Origin: Actinomycetota bacterium
GTDB taxonomy: Bacteria > Actinomycetota > Actinomycetes > S36-B12
DNA length: 12,313 nt
Assembly: GCA_010029945.1 (NCBI GenBank)
Contig: RGQW01000036.1
Coordinates: 1 to 12,313 of the forward strand
Direction of reading: 5' to 3'
Shown here: positions 6,560 to 12,313 of the stretch, in pieces
How positions within the stretch are numbered: position 1 is the first letter of the stretch
Layout of the letters: the number at the start of each line of letters is the position of its first letter
Made by a program: the position numbers and the translations under genes
The notes under the pieces: generated by a model
Seen by the model: only the letters and a program-made list of their open reading frames with translations
Databases searched by the model: none
Told to the model about the DNA's origin: nothing

Positions 6560-6667
6560 GGAGGCGTTCCTCTCACGTGCAGATGAATGTGGTCCTAACA
6601 GTAGCCCTCGGCGCATGCGCGAACGCGTCCGGATGCACGTCCTGCCGACAGGCACCACAGTTGCGCC
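6560..6667. promoter_or_regulatory. Divergent promoter region between kgd and the dehydrogenase
   Basis: In these 108 bp the minus strand has TACTGT (6598-6603), a candidate -10 for kgd that would give a leader of about 30 nt including the GAGAGGA ribosome site. On the plus strand CACAGT (6656-6661) lies 6 nt before the dehydrogenase ATG and may be a -10 for a leaderless message. Two small symmetries are present: the palindrome GCGCATGCGC (6611-6620) and TGCC-GACA-GGCA (6643-6654). No -35 boxes are convincing. Confidence 0.4.
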
Positions 6668-7408
6668 ATGGGTTTCCTCGGGTCGGACACGGTTGCGCTG
6701 GTGACGGGAGGCAGTCGAGGTCTCGGTCTGGCTGCAGCGCGGGGGATTGGCGGCCGGGGCGCCCGCGTCATCGTGCTCGGTCGAGACCACTCGCGCGTTA
6801 CTGCTGCCGCAGCAGAGCTCGTCGACGACGGTGTGGAGGCAATCCCTGTGGCGGCGGACGTTGCGGACCCGGCATCGCTCGCTCGGGCTGCGGACGCCGT
6901 CGCCCATGTCGGACCACCGGATGTCCTGGTGCTTTCCGCCGGAGTGATGGCAGCCAAGATGACACGCACCATCCGCACAAGCCCCGATGAATGGCAACGC
7001 GTCATGAGCATCAACCTGGACGGCGCGTTCTACAGCATCGAAACCTTCGCGCAGGACCTTGTGAAGAATCGATCCGGCAGGGTCATCGCTCTGTCCGCGT
7101 GCCTGGGTCGGTTCACTGGACCCGGAACGAGCGGCGGGTTGGCTCCGTATCGAATCTCGAAAGCGGGAGTGAACGCGCTGGTGCGGAATTTCGCCGCTGA
7201 GATGCAATGGGGGCAACGCGGCGTCCTGGTAGACGCCGTATGCCCGGGGCATTGCCGGACCGACATGGGTGGCCCCGACGCTCCGCGATCCGCAGAAGAG
7301 GGTGCCGAAACAATCGTGTGGCTGGCCGATCGAGAGGCAACGGATGATGAAGGCAACGTCGTTCCCACCGGTGTGCTGTGGGAGGACAGGCAGATCGTTC
7401 CGTGGTGA
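6668..7408 (+). CDS. Short-chain dehydrogenase/reductase (SDR), NAD(P)-dependent
   Basis: A 246-residue classical SDR with a Rossmann fold. The cofactor loop is TGGSRGLG (13-20). The usual NNAG strand-4 motif appears as VLSAGV (88-93), with Ser in place of the conserved Asn. The catalytic set is Asn116 (SINLDG), Ser143 (ALSACLG), Tyr161 and Lys165 (YRISK). After beta-6 the sequence VCPGHCRTDMGGPDAPRS is the PG-motif substrate loop, and a short tail ends QIVPW. The ATG at 6668 lacks a Shine-Dalgarno but has CACAGT 6 nt upstream. The length fits the family. The substrate cannot be told; the C-terminal half resembles carbonyl-reductase-like members. It diverges from kgd and converges on the rhodanese gene, so it is probably monocistronic. 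Confidence 0.92.
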   Translation: MGFLGSDTVALVTGGSRGLGLAAARGIGGRGARVIVLGRDHSRVTAAAAELVDDGVEAIPVAADVADPASLARAADAVAHVGPPDVLVLSAGVMAAKMTRTIRTSPDEWQRVMSINLDGAFYSIETFAQDLVKNRSGRVIALSACLGRFTGPGTSGGLAPYRISKAGVNALVRNFAAEMQWGQRGVLVDAVCPGHCRTDMGGPDAPRSAEEGAETIVWLADREATDDEGNVVPTGVLWEDRQIVPW

Positions 7409-7435
7409 TGGATCGGCGTTAAGCGCCCTGCCCGA

Positions 7436-7792
7436 TTAGGCGATCATCCCCGGCCTGTTGCCCTTACCGCTGACTCGACCGCCGGCCGATTCCCACGCGG
7501 CCAAACCGCCGGACAGGCTGTAGGCCTCGATGCCCTGCTCCCGGAGAAGCCGGGTAGCGGACTTGGAGCGCGAGCCTGTTCGACAAGCCACAACGACGGG
7601 TCGGCCTTTCGGAAGTCGTTTGGGTGCCTGGGCGGCGACGTTCGCCGCCGGGACGTGCACGGCCCCAGGGACCCGTCCGGCGTTCCACTCAGAGTTGTCC
7701 CGGACATCCAGCATGGTCGCTCCCGCACTCAGCATGTCCATTGCTTCTGACGGCTTGACCGACGGCAAAGTGAAGCGCGAGAACAGACCCAT
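7436..7792 (-). CDS. Single-domain rhodanese (sulfurtransferase)
   Basis: A 118-residue protein made of one rhodanese domain, which carries sulfur as a persulfide on a catalytic Cys. Visible marks are MLDVRDNSEWNAGRVPGAVHVP (about 27-48) and the active loop ACRTGSRS with Cys70 in CRTGSR, followed by LSGGLAAW (93-100). The start ATG 7792 (MGLFSRFTLPSV) is chosen because rhodanese homology begins just after it; the frame continues 18 codons upstream, but that part looks non-coding and crowds the divergent promoter region. There is no signal peptide, so it is cytoplasmic. It has TACAGT 8 nt upstream and no Shine-Dalgarno. The acceptor is unknown; small rhodaneses serve thiosulfate/sulfide handling or sulfur relay. 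Confidence 0.9.
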   Translation of the reverse strand: MGLFSRFTLPSVKPSEAMDMLSAGATMLDVRDNSEWNAGRVPGAVHVPAANVAAQAPKRLPKGRPVVVACRTGSRSKSATRLLREQGIEAYSLSGGLAAWESAGGRVSGKGNRPGMIA

Positions 7793-7800
7793 AAGACGAG

Positions 7801-7806
7801 ACTGTA
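7801..7806 (-). promoter_or_regulatory. Candidate -10 element for the rhodanese gene
   Basis: TACAGT on the minus strand ends 8 nt before the ATG at 7792. This distance predicts a leaderless or nearly leaderless transcript, consistent with the absence of a ribosome-binding site. No matching -35 box is seen. Confidence 0.4.
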
Positions 7807-7894
7807 GGTGACGGTGTCCCCGACGCATCCATGTTGGTTGCTGCAAGAGTCGAGAACACGCACGCCGGGTTCATCTCGACGGGGGTCGGCAACG

Positions 7895-7900
7895 TACATT
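7895..7900 (+). promoter_or_regulatory. Candidate -10 element of a leaderless promoter for the L,D-transpeptidase
   Basis: TACATT is followed by 6 nt (GTCCCC) and the ATG at 7907. There is no purine-rich ribosome site in between, so the transcript probably begins at the ATG. This also argues for ATG 7907 over an in-frame start at 7808. Confidence 0.5.
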
Positions 7901-7906
7901 GTCCCC

Positions 7907-9388
7907 ATGACTTCCCCGGGGGGCTCCATCACTCGACGCCTGCGCTCAGCGGCCGCTGTGGCCGTGGCAGTCGGCGTGCTCGCTGCGGCATCGCCTGGTG
8001 CTGTGGTTGCTGACGAGTCTGCCGAGACGGACTCGGTGGAATCGACCTCGTCGCCGAGTGCGAGCCCAACCAACGATGCAACCGTCGATCCGTCCGCCGA
8101 TCCCGGCGTGGAGCCCAGTGCGGAGACGACGCCCGAAGGCGTGACCGACCCATCGGTGGCTCCGCCGGATGCTGCTTTGCCGCTTCGGCCCGTGCTGATT
8201 GCGGTCACGCCCGCAGATGCCAGCGCGATCGCGACTTACCTGCCTGTCGACGATCCTTCGGTGACCGGGTATCAAATCTCGCCGGATGGCTATTTGTGGT
8301 TCAACTGTCCAGACCTCAGCGGCACCTGCGGTCTCTCATCGTTGACCAACGGTCGGGAGTATCGAGTGTCGCTGCGATCAACGGGCCCCACAGGTCAGTC
8401 CGCCCCGTCCGGTCCCATCGCGACGATTCCCGCCGCCTCCGACTGGGCCAAGCCGAAAGTCCTACCCAAGCCGCGTAAGCGGGTAACGGCGACGTTCGAG
8501 GCAGCGGGCAACGGGCTCGGGGTCTCCGGAAGCCGCGTCAAGTTGGGAGTCGGCACCCTGCCGCGCCTGCGATTTAGTAAGAACATCACGAATAAGGCGG
8601 CCGTTGAACGTCACCTGCAGGTGGCTGCGACGACTCCGAGTGGGCGCACTGTCAACATCCCTGGCTCCTGGGGGTGGATCAGCGACCAAACGGTGGTCTT
8701 CCGACCGAAGAACTACTGGCCGGGTAACTCCACTATTCGGATTACGTCGACGGTAAACGACACCGTGTTGGGCAAGTCCGGCAAGAAGTACCTCGTCGGC
8801 TCGAAGGCGCTGCGCAAGACGTATGTCTTCCGTACCGACCGTTCGCTCATCGCGACCGTCGATGGCGCGAAGAAGACGATGACCGTGCACGTCAATGGCA
8901 AGAAGCGGAAGAATTTCAAGGTGTCGCTCGGGAAGTCGGGCTGGGAGACGCGCAACGGCGCGAAGGTCATCAGCACCGATAAAGAGGACTACAAGGTCTA
9001 CCGGAGCTCGAGTCTCGGGCTGGACCCGGAGGTCGAGTTCTACGAGCTCCCGTCGAAGTGGAACACCCGGTTGACCCCGTCGGGTGAGTTCCTGCACACC
9101 GCCTCGTGGGCGTACGGCCGACTCGGCCGCTACAACGGGTCGCATGGGTGCACCAACTTGTTCGAGCAGGACGCCAAGTGGATCTTTGACAACACGATCC
9201 CCGGCGACGTCGTCAACTACATCAAGACCGGCGGCGACATGATGGAACCGTGGAATGGCCCCGGTGGACTGTGGAATATTCCGTGGAACCGTTGGTTGAA
9301 AAAGTCCGCGCTATCCAATGCCAGCGGCACGGCAGACACGACGAGTGACGATGGCTCCGTCGATGATGTGCGACCCGACGGCGCATGA
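7907..9388 (+). CDS. L,D-transpeptidase with FN3-like and Ig-like domains, secreted
   Basis: A 493-residue exported cell-wall enzyme forming 3-3 cross-links in peptidoglycan through a catalytic Cys. The start at ATG 7907 gives MTSPGGSITRRLRS, a basic n-region, followed by an Ala/Val hydrophobic core and cleavage near VVA-DES (about residue 35). Next come an acidic Ser/Thr/Pro linker (about 36-87), an FN3-like domain (about 88-176, with NGREYRVSLRS and a Cys pair about 7 residues apart), an Ig-like domain as in actinobacterial Ldt proteins (about 187-310), and the YkuD catalytic domain (about 312-440), with the first His in LHTASWAYG (397) and the active-site motif SHGCTNL (Cys415). A Trp-rich segment (PWNGPGGLWNIPWNRW) and an acidic tail follow. 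The FN3-like module is an uncommon addition and may bind wall polymers. The stop overlaps the next gene in ATGA. Confidence 0.93.
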   Translation: MTSPGGSITRRLRSAAAVAVAVGVLAAASPGAVVADESAETDSVESTSSPSASPTNDATVDPSADPGVEPSAETTPEGVTDPSVAPPDAALPLRPVLIAVTPADASAIATYLPVDDPSVTGYQISPDGYLWFNCPDLSGTCGLSSLTNGREYRVSLRSTGPTGQSAPSGPIATIPAASDWAKPKVLPKPRKRVTATFEAAGNGLGVSGSRVKLGVGTLPRLRFSKNITNKAAVERHLQVAATTPSGRTVNIPGSWGWISDQTVVFRPKNYWPGNSTIRITSTVNDTVLGKSGKKYLVGSKALRKTYVFRTDRSLIATVDGAKKTMTVHVNGKKRKNFKVSLGKSGWETRNGAKVISTDKEDYKVYRSSSLGLDPEVEFYELPSKWNTRLTPSGEFLHTASWAYGRLGRYNGSHGCTNLFEQDAKWIFDNTIPGDVVNYIKTGGDMMEPWNGPGGLWNIPWNRWLKKSALSNASGTADTTSDDGSVDDVRPDGA

Positions 9389-10206
9389 CTGACCGGTTTA
9401 CTGACGCCTGCCGCATCAACGAGACAGAGCCCGGCGCGTTTTCGTGGGACGTTCCTGCTGGCTGGCTTCAGGGCCGGGGGGCGTGGGGCGGTCTCGTCAT
9501 CGCTGCATCCGTTAACGCTGTCGAGGTAACGCAGCAGCAAAGCGCCGATCGGCGTGTGCGCAGCGTGACCGCCCATATGTTCGGACCCCTGCCTGCCGGC
9601 ATGGCACGCATCGACGTGACGCCCCTTCGCGTCGGATCGGCGATGACGACGTGGAAGGCGAGCGTCACCGGATCTGACGGAACCGCCGCCGCCCACAGTG
9701 TGATCATCACGGGAACTCCGCGCGCTGGGGGCATCGACGAGCCGTGGGGCACGGCATCAATGCCGGACCTCCCCGATTGGCGTGGGGTTCCGAGCGTCCC
9801 TGTGGGTCCTCCGATGGGTCCGGAGTTCGGCTTACACATCGGCTACCGACCCGCCTTGGGTGTACCCGGCTCGGGAGATACTCCTCGTGCCCTCGGATGG
9901 GTATCGCCCGTTCCCGACCCAGCAGACAATGCCGAGCAATGGACAGCCGGAATGACTTTGGGGCTGGTGGATGCGTGGTGGCCGGCCAGTTACGTGGCCA
10001 TGACCGGATTGCGTCCGATGGCCACGGTGTCTTTCAGTGCGCACCTGCTTGTTCCGCCTCAGACACTCGATCCCCAGCAACCCCTGGGATTCGAATCATG
10101 GGTGTCGTCGATGGAGGAGGGGTTCACCTCGGAAACGCGGCGGCTGTGGTCACCGGACGGTCGACTTGTCGTCGAGAACCACCAATCGATCGTCGTAATT
10201 AAGTAG
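9385..10206 (+). CDS. TesB-like acyl-CoA thioesterase (double hotdog)
   Basis: A 273-residue protein with two hotdog domains that probably hydrolyses acyl-CoA esters in the cytoplasm. The first hotdog has GWLQGRGAWGGLVIA (26-40) followed by VRSVTAHMFGPLPAG (58-72) and LRVGSA, the usual pattern for this family. In the second, residues equivalent to the E. coli TesB triad are visible: Asp196 (LGLVDAWWP), Thr214 (MATVSFS) and Gln267 (VENHQSIVV). The typical ending, LWSPDGRLVVENHQ, is present. The ATG overlaps the transpeptidase stop codon by 4 nt, so the two genes are almost certainly translated from one message, although one product is exported and the other is not. Substrate chain length cannot be told. 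No signal peptide or membrane span is seen. Confidence 0.85.
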   Translation: MTDRFTDACRINETEPGAFSWDVPAGWLQGRGAWGGLVIAASVNAVEVTQQQSADRRVRSVTAHMFGPLPAGMARIDVTPLRVGSAMTTWKASVTGSDGTAAAHSVIITGTPRAGGIDEPWGTASMPDLPDWRGVPSVPVGPPMGPEFGLHIGYRPALGVPGSGDTPRALGWVSPVPDPADNAEQWTAGMTLGLVDAWWPASYVAMTGLRPMATVSFSAHLLVPPQTLDPQQPLGFESWVSSMEEGFTSETRRLWSPDGRLVVENHQSIVVIK

Positions 10207-10215
10207 CGAACGCAC

Positions 10216-10231
10216 CACCGATGCTTCGGTG
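10216..10231. terminator. Small hairpin between convergent thioesterase and transglycosylase genes
   Basis: CACCGA-TGCT-TCGGTG is a perfect 6-bp stem with a tetraloop in the 33-bp gap between convergent genes. On the plus strand it is followed by ACCTTCCGTT, so the T tract is poor. It may act in both directions, but it is a weak terminator by sequence. Confidence 0.42.
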
Positions 10232-10239
10232 ACCTTCCG

Positions 10240-10857
10240 TTAGGGCGTTGGGTAGCGCTGCGCTAGTTCGATCACTTTCTCCACATATTGCTCGGTCTCG
10301 GGGAATGGTGGTACGCCGTCATATTTGCGAACCGCACCGTGTCCGGCGTTGTAGGCGGCGAGGATGTTGTGCAGCGGGGTTCCCGAGACCGACGAGACCA
10401 GTCGTCTGTTGAGGCAATTCAACTCCGCTGCTGACGGAATCGCGTCGCGTGGATCCCACACGTCGCGGACGCCGTCGCCGTTCGCATCCAGACCGTATTG
10501 ACTCCAGGTGCTGGGCATGAACTGTGCGATGCCTTGAGCTCCCGCGGGGCTCTGCGCGTCCGCCTGCCATCCACTTTCCACGGCGATCTGTGCGGCGAGA
10601 ACACGGGACGGTACCTCCGGGCACCGTTCGGCTGCCTCGTCGATGAGTTCTTGGTAGGCCTCGGGAATGGTCGGAGTGCCTCCAAGTTTCCCGACGCCGC
10701 GGGCCTGCTGAATTTTGTTCCAATCCGCAAGGCCGAACGCATGGAGTAGGCCCAGCCCAATACCGAGACCAACCACCGCGATCAGTGAAAGTCCGACGAT
10801 CCAACTCACGATGGAGCGGGAAATGCCGGATTGCTCGGGCGAGCGGAGGGGAGCCAT
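10240..10857 (-). CDS. Membrane-anchored lytic transglycosylase (SLT domain)
   Basis: A 205-residue murein hydrolase. A short cytoplasmic N-terminus is followed by one transmembrane span (about 16-40, IVSWIVGLSLIAVVGLGIGL), which should place the SLT domain outside the membrane. The catalytic Glu94 is in AAQIAVESGWQ, followed by the signature GAQGIAQFMPSTW (106-118) and LAAYNAGHGAVRKYDG (166-181). Between them is an EF-hand-like loop DANGDGVRDVWD (124-135) with Asp/Asn spacing suitable for calcium, known in this type of transglycosylase. It should cleave the MurNAc-GlcNAc bond to give anhydromuropeptides. The ATG at 10857 has no Shine-Dalgarno, but TACCGT lies 9 nt upstream. It diverges from the GTPase gene and converges on the thioesterase. 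With the L,D-transpeptidase it gives this part of the window a cell-wall theme. Confidence 0.92.
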   Translation of the reverse strand: MAPLRSPEQSGISRSIVSWIVGLSLIAVVGLGIGLGLLHAFGLADWNKIQQARGVGKLGGTPTIPEAYQELIDEAAERCPEVPSRVLAAQIAVESGWQADAQSPAGAQGIAQFMPSTWSQYGLDANGDGVRDVWDPRDAIPSAAELNCLNRRLVSSVSGTPLHNILAAYNAGHGAVRKYDGVPPFPETEQYVEKVIELAQRYPTP

Positions 10858-10908
10858 GACGACTCAACGGTAACCCAGGCTCGTTGTCATCCCGCGTACT
10901 CTCAAGGC
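10858..10908. promoter_or_regulatory. 51-bp back-to-back promoter region, transglycosylase / GTPase
   Basis: On the minus strand TACCGT (10867-10872) lies 9 nt before the transglycosylase ATG. On the plus strand TACTCT (10897-10902) lies 6 nt before the GTPase ATG. If both are -10 elements, their -35 regions would overlap within the 24 bp between them, so polymerase could probably use only one at a time. No -35 consensus is visible for either. Confidence 0.45.
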
Positions 10909-12063
10909 ATGGCTCCGGAATCGTCGCCTGAGAAAGAAGGCGTCCAGGACCTCGACGCTCCCGCTCTCGAGGGCATGTTCACCAAGGAGTTGTCCACCGC
11001 ATTCGCAGCCCTGGGTTGCTTCAACCTGGCGATCTTCGGAGCCACGGGGGCGGGCAAGTCCACTCTGGTCAACGCTGTCTTCGGTCAAGATGTCGCCGAT
11101 ACCGGGGTGGGGGAGCCGGTGACGCGTGGCGTCGACTACCACCGTCGCGACGACGGCTTCTTGGGAATTTTCGATTCCGAGGGGTTCGAAACCGGATCCG
11201 CCGGTGACCAGATCCTGGAAGGCCTTCGCGATGTCGTCGAAGCACGGCGGAGGTCTCCGATCGATCAGCAAATCCATGCCGCGTGGTACGTGGTGCGTTG
11301 GTCAGATCGACGCTTCGAGGACGCGCAGGCAGCCTTCGTCCGGCGCCTCGCAGATTTGGGGCTCCCGGTGATCGTGGTGTTGACCCAGGTGCCGAGTAAG
11401 GACGGTCAGGCGCACCCACATGCGGTGGAACTATCGGACTTCATCACAGGTCTCGGTCTACCGATTCGCGCCGGTGGTGCACCGGTGTTGACGAATGCGC
11501 TCGCGGACGACTTCACGCAGGCACCGGCGTTCGGACTCGACCGGTTGCTGGACGCGACGTACGAGGTAGTACCCGAAGCAGCCCAAGCGGCTCTCACCGC
11601 TGCTCAGCAGTTAGACATGGAGCGCAAAAAAAAAGCGGTAAAGGCGGTGATCAACCAAGCGGTCACCGTCGCATCTGGAATCGGCGCCGTCCCGATTCCC
11701 TTCACTGATGCGGCGCTTCTCGTCCCCAATCAGGTGACGATGATCGCGCGGATCTCCGCCGCCTACGGACTGCCGCCGCAGCGCTCGAGGGCGATGGCGG
11801 TGGCGGGCTCGCTCATTCTGACGGGCGGGGCAACGATGGCGGGGCGTTACGTCGTCACGAATCTGCTCAAGTTCATCCCCGGGGGCGCGATCGCCGGATC
11901 CGCAATCTCCGCCACGGTCGCCGCGTCCTTAACTCGCGCTGTAGGAATCGCCTGGGCGAAGGTTTGCGAATACGCCTTGACCTTGCCCGAAGGTCAGCAG
12001 CAGGCCTTTTGGAGCAGCGGCGCCGTGCTAGAGAAATTCCGTTCGGCACTCAGCGCGGGCTGA
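10909..12063 (+). CDS. P-loop GTPase with DUF697-type C-terminal membrane-associated region
   Basis: A 384-residue protein starting at ATG 10909 (MAPESSPEKEG); the frame is open upstream but that part overlaps the divergent gene. An Era/YcjF-like GTPase domain covers about residues 35-220: G1 GATGAGKST (44-52), likely G2 Thr72, G3 DSEGFE (89-94, DxxG form), and G4 TQVPSKD (159-165), with Gln in place of the canonical Lys. A Lys-rich hinge (ERKKKAVK, 238-245) leads to a C-terminal part (about 245-350) with AVTVASGIGAVPIPFTDAAL and Gly/Ala-rich hydrophobic stretches, as in DUF697 proteins. It probably binds GTP and associates with membrane. In proteobacteria related YcjF/YcjX proteins are linked to stress; the role here is unknown. 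The three hinge Lys codons form a run of nine A (11626-11634). A TACTCT box 6 nt before ATG suggests a leaderless message. Confidence 0.85.
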   Translation: MAPESSPEKEGVQDLDAPALEGMFTKELSTAFAALGCFNLAIFGATGAGKSTLVNAVFGQDVADTGVGEPVTRGVDYHRRDDGFLGIFDSEGFETGSAGDQILEGLRDVVEARRRSPIDQQIHAAWYVVRWSDRRFEDAQAAFVRRLADLGLPVIVVLTQVPSKDGQAHPHAVELSDFITGLGLPIRAGGAPVLTNALADDFTQAPAFGLDRLLDATYEVVPEAAQAALTAAQQLDMERKKKAVKAVINQAVTVASGIGAVPIPFTDAALLVPNQVTMIARISAAYGLPPQRSRAMAVAGSLILTGGATMAGRYVVTNLLKFIPGGAIAGSAISATVAASLTRAVGIAWAKVCEYALTLPEGQQQAFWSSGAVLEKFRSALSAG

Positions 12064-12101
12064 GGGTTGGGAATCCGATGACGCGGGTAACGAGCGGCTG
12101 T

Positions 12102-12107
12102 TAGCGT
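12102..12107 (+). promoter_or_regulatory. Candidate -10 element of a leaderless promoter for the last gene
   Basis: TAGCGT is followed by 7 nt and the ATG at 12115, with no Shine-Dalgarno between. It is identical to the hexamer before the acetyltransferase at 1310-1315. The 51-bp gap after the GTPase also fits a separate promoter. Confidence 0.42.
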
Positions 12108-12114
12108 GCGTTCC

Positions 12115-12313
12115 ATGCGAAGGCTCTTCAGTCTGGCGGTTCTCGGCGGCGTGGTCGCGGGTGGCTGGTGGTTGTGGCGTCGGATGATGGAACCTGCTGC
12201 GTCGCCGCAGTGGCAGGCGATGGACTCGCCGGTGACGCAAGCCTCAGCGGTGACCACCCCAGCAACGACAACGGCGACAACAGCGGACGCGACGTCGTCC
12301 AAGGTTGCCGAGT
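12115..12313 (+). CDS. Partial gene: membrane-anchored, Thr/Ala-rich protein of unknown function
   Basis: Only the first 66 codons are in the window; the frame is open to the end. It starts MRRLFSLAVLGGVVAGGWWL, a basic start then one hydrophobic span, followed by WRRMMEP and a low-complexity Thr/Ala/Ser stretch (VTTPATTTATTADATSS) typical of an extracellular linker. This suggests a type II membrane or secreted protein whose functional domain lies beyond the window edge. I do not recognise the family from this part. Confidence 0.7.
   Translation, partial: MRRLFSLAVLGGVVAGGWWLWRRMMEPAASPQWQAMDSPVTQASAVTTPATTTATTADATSSKVAE

Noticed and set aside
6560..7252. A 231-codon N-terminal extension of kgd (open frame to 7252)
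   Set aside because: It lies antisense to the well-supported SDR gene, is not protein-like, and the GTG at 6559 has a good ribosome site and gives the normal family length. GC-rich antisense frames stay open by chance.
7415..7427. Hairpin GGCG-N5-CGCC between the SDR and rhodanese genes as a terminator
   Set aside because: The stem is only 4 bp and there is no T tract on either strand.
7808..7906. Earlier start for the L,D-transpeptidase
   Set aside because: It would place 33 non-hydrophobic residues before the signal peptide and run through the promoter region; ATG 7907 gives a proper signal peptide.

Overview
The window is GC-rich chromosomal DNA from an actinobacterium. This rests on gene content: an E2-E1 fusion 2-oxoglutarate dehydrogenase/decarboxylase of the mycobacterial Kgd/OdhA type with its small DUF6104 partner, a nickel superoxide dismutase locus (sodN/sodX), a CadI/ArsI-like protein, an L,D-transpeptidase, and many genes that appear to be leaderless. 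I cannot name genus or family. I see no tRNA, rRNA, CRISPR array, insertion sequence or prophage gene. The density and codon style look like ordinary core chromosome.

Left part (1-2660): a secreted protein of unknown function (105-626), a possible 27-residue membrane peptide (742-825), then on the minus strand a GNAT acetyltransferase and a CadI/ArsI-like VOC metalloprotein. Next comes the nickel superoxide dismutase locus. sodN (minus, 1915-2258) is visibly broken by an internal deletion inferred at 64 nt. Its maturation protease sodX (plus, 2341-2628) is intact and diverges from it. A strong hairpin terminator follows sodN.

Centre (2660-7408): a two-gene minus-strand unit, kgd followed by a 57-residue DUF6104 protein that is short enough to be missed by automatic gene calling. 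A short-chain dehydrogenase diverges from kgd. kgd links the TCA cycle at 2-oxoglutarate.

Right part (7436-12313): a single-domain rhodanese, then a cell-envelope group: an FN3-containing L,D-transpeptidase that overlaps a TesB-like thioesterase by 4 nt, a membrane-anchored lytic transglycosylase on the minus strand, and, diverging from it across only 51 bp, a P-loop GTPase with a DUF697-type C-terminal region. The window ends inside an unrecognised membrane-anchored, Thr/Ala-rich protein.

The most notable observations are the broken sodN beside an intact sodX, an 8-bp inverted repeat covering the likely sodX start codon, a recurring start architecture (a -10-like hexamer 6-9 nt before the start codon) that suggests leaderless transcripts, and an in-frame run of nine A in the GTPase gene, where loss of one A would end the protein just before its membrane part. 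No wholly new multi-gene system is evident.
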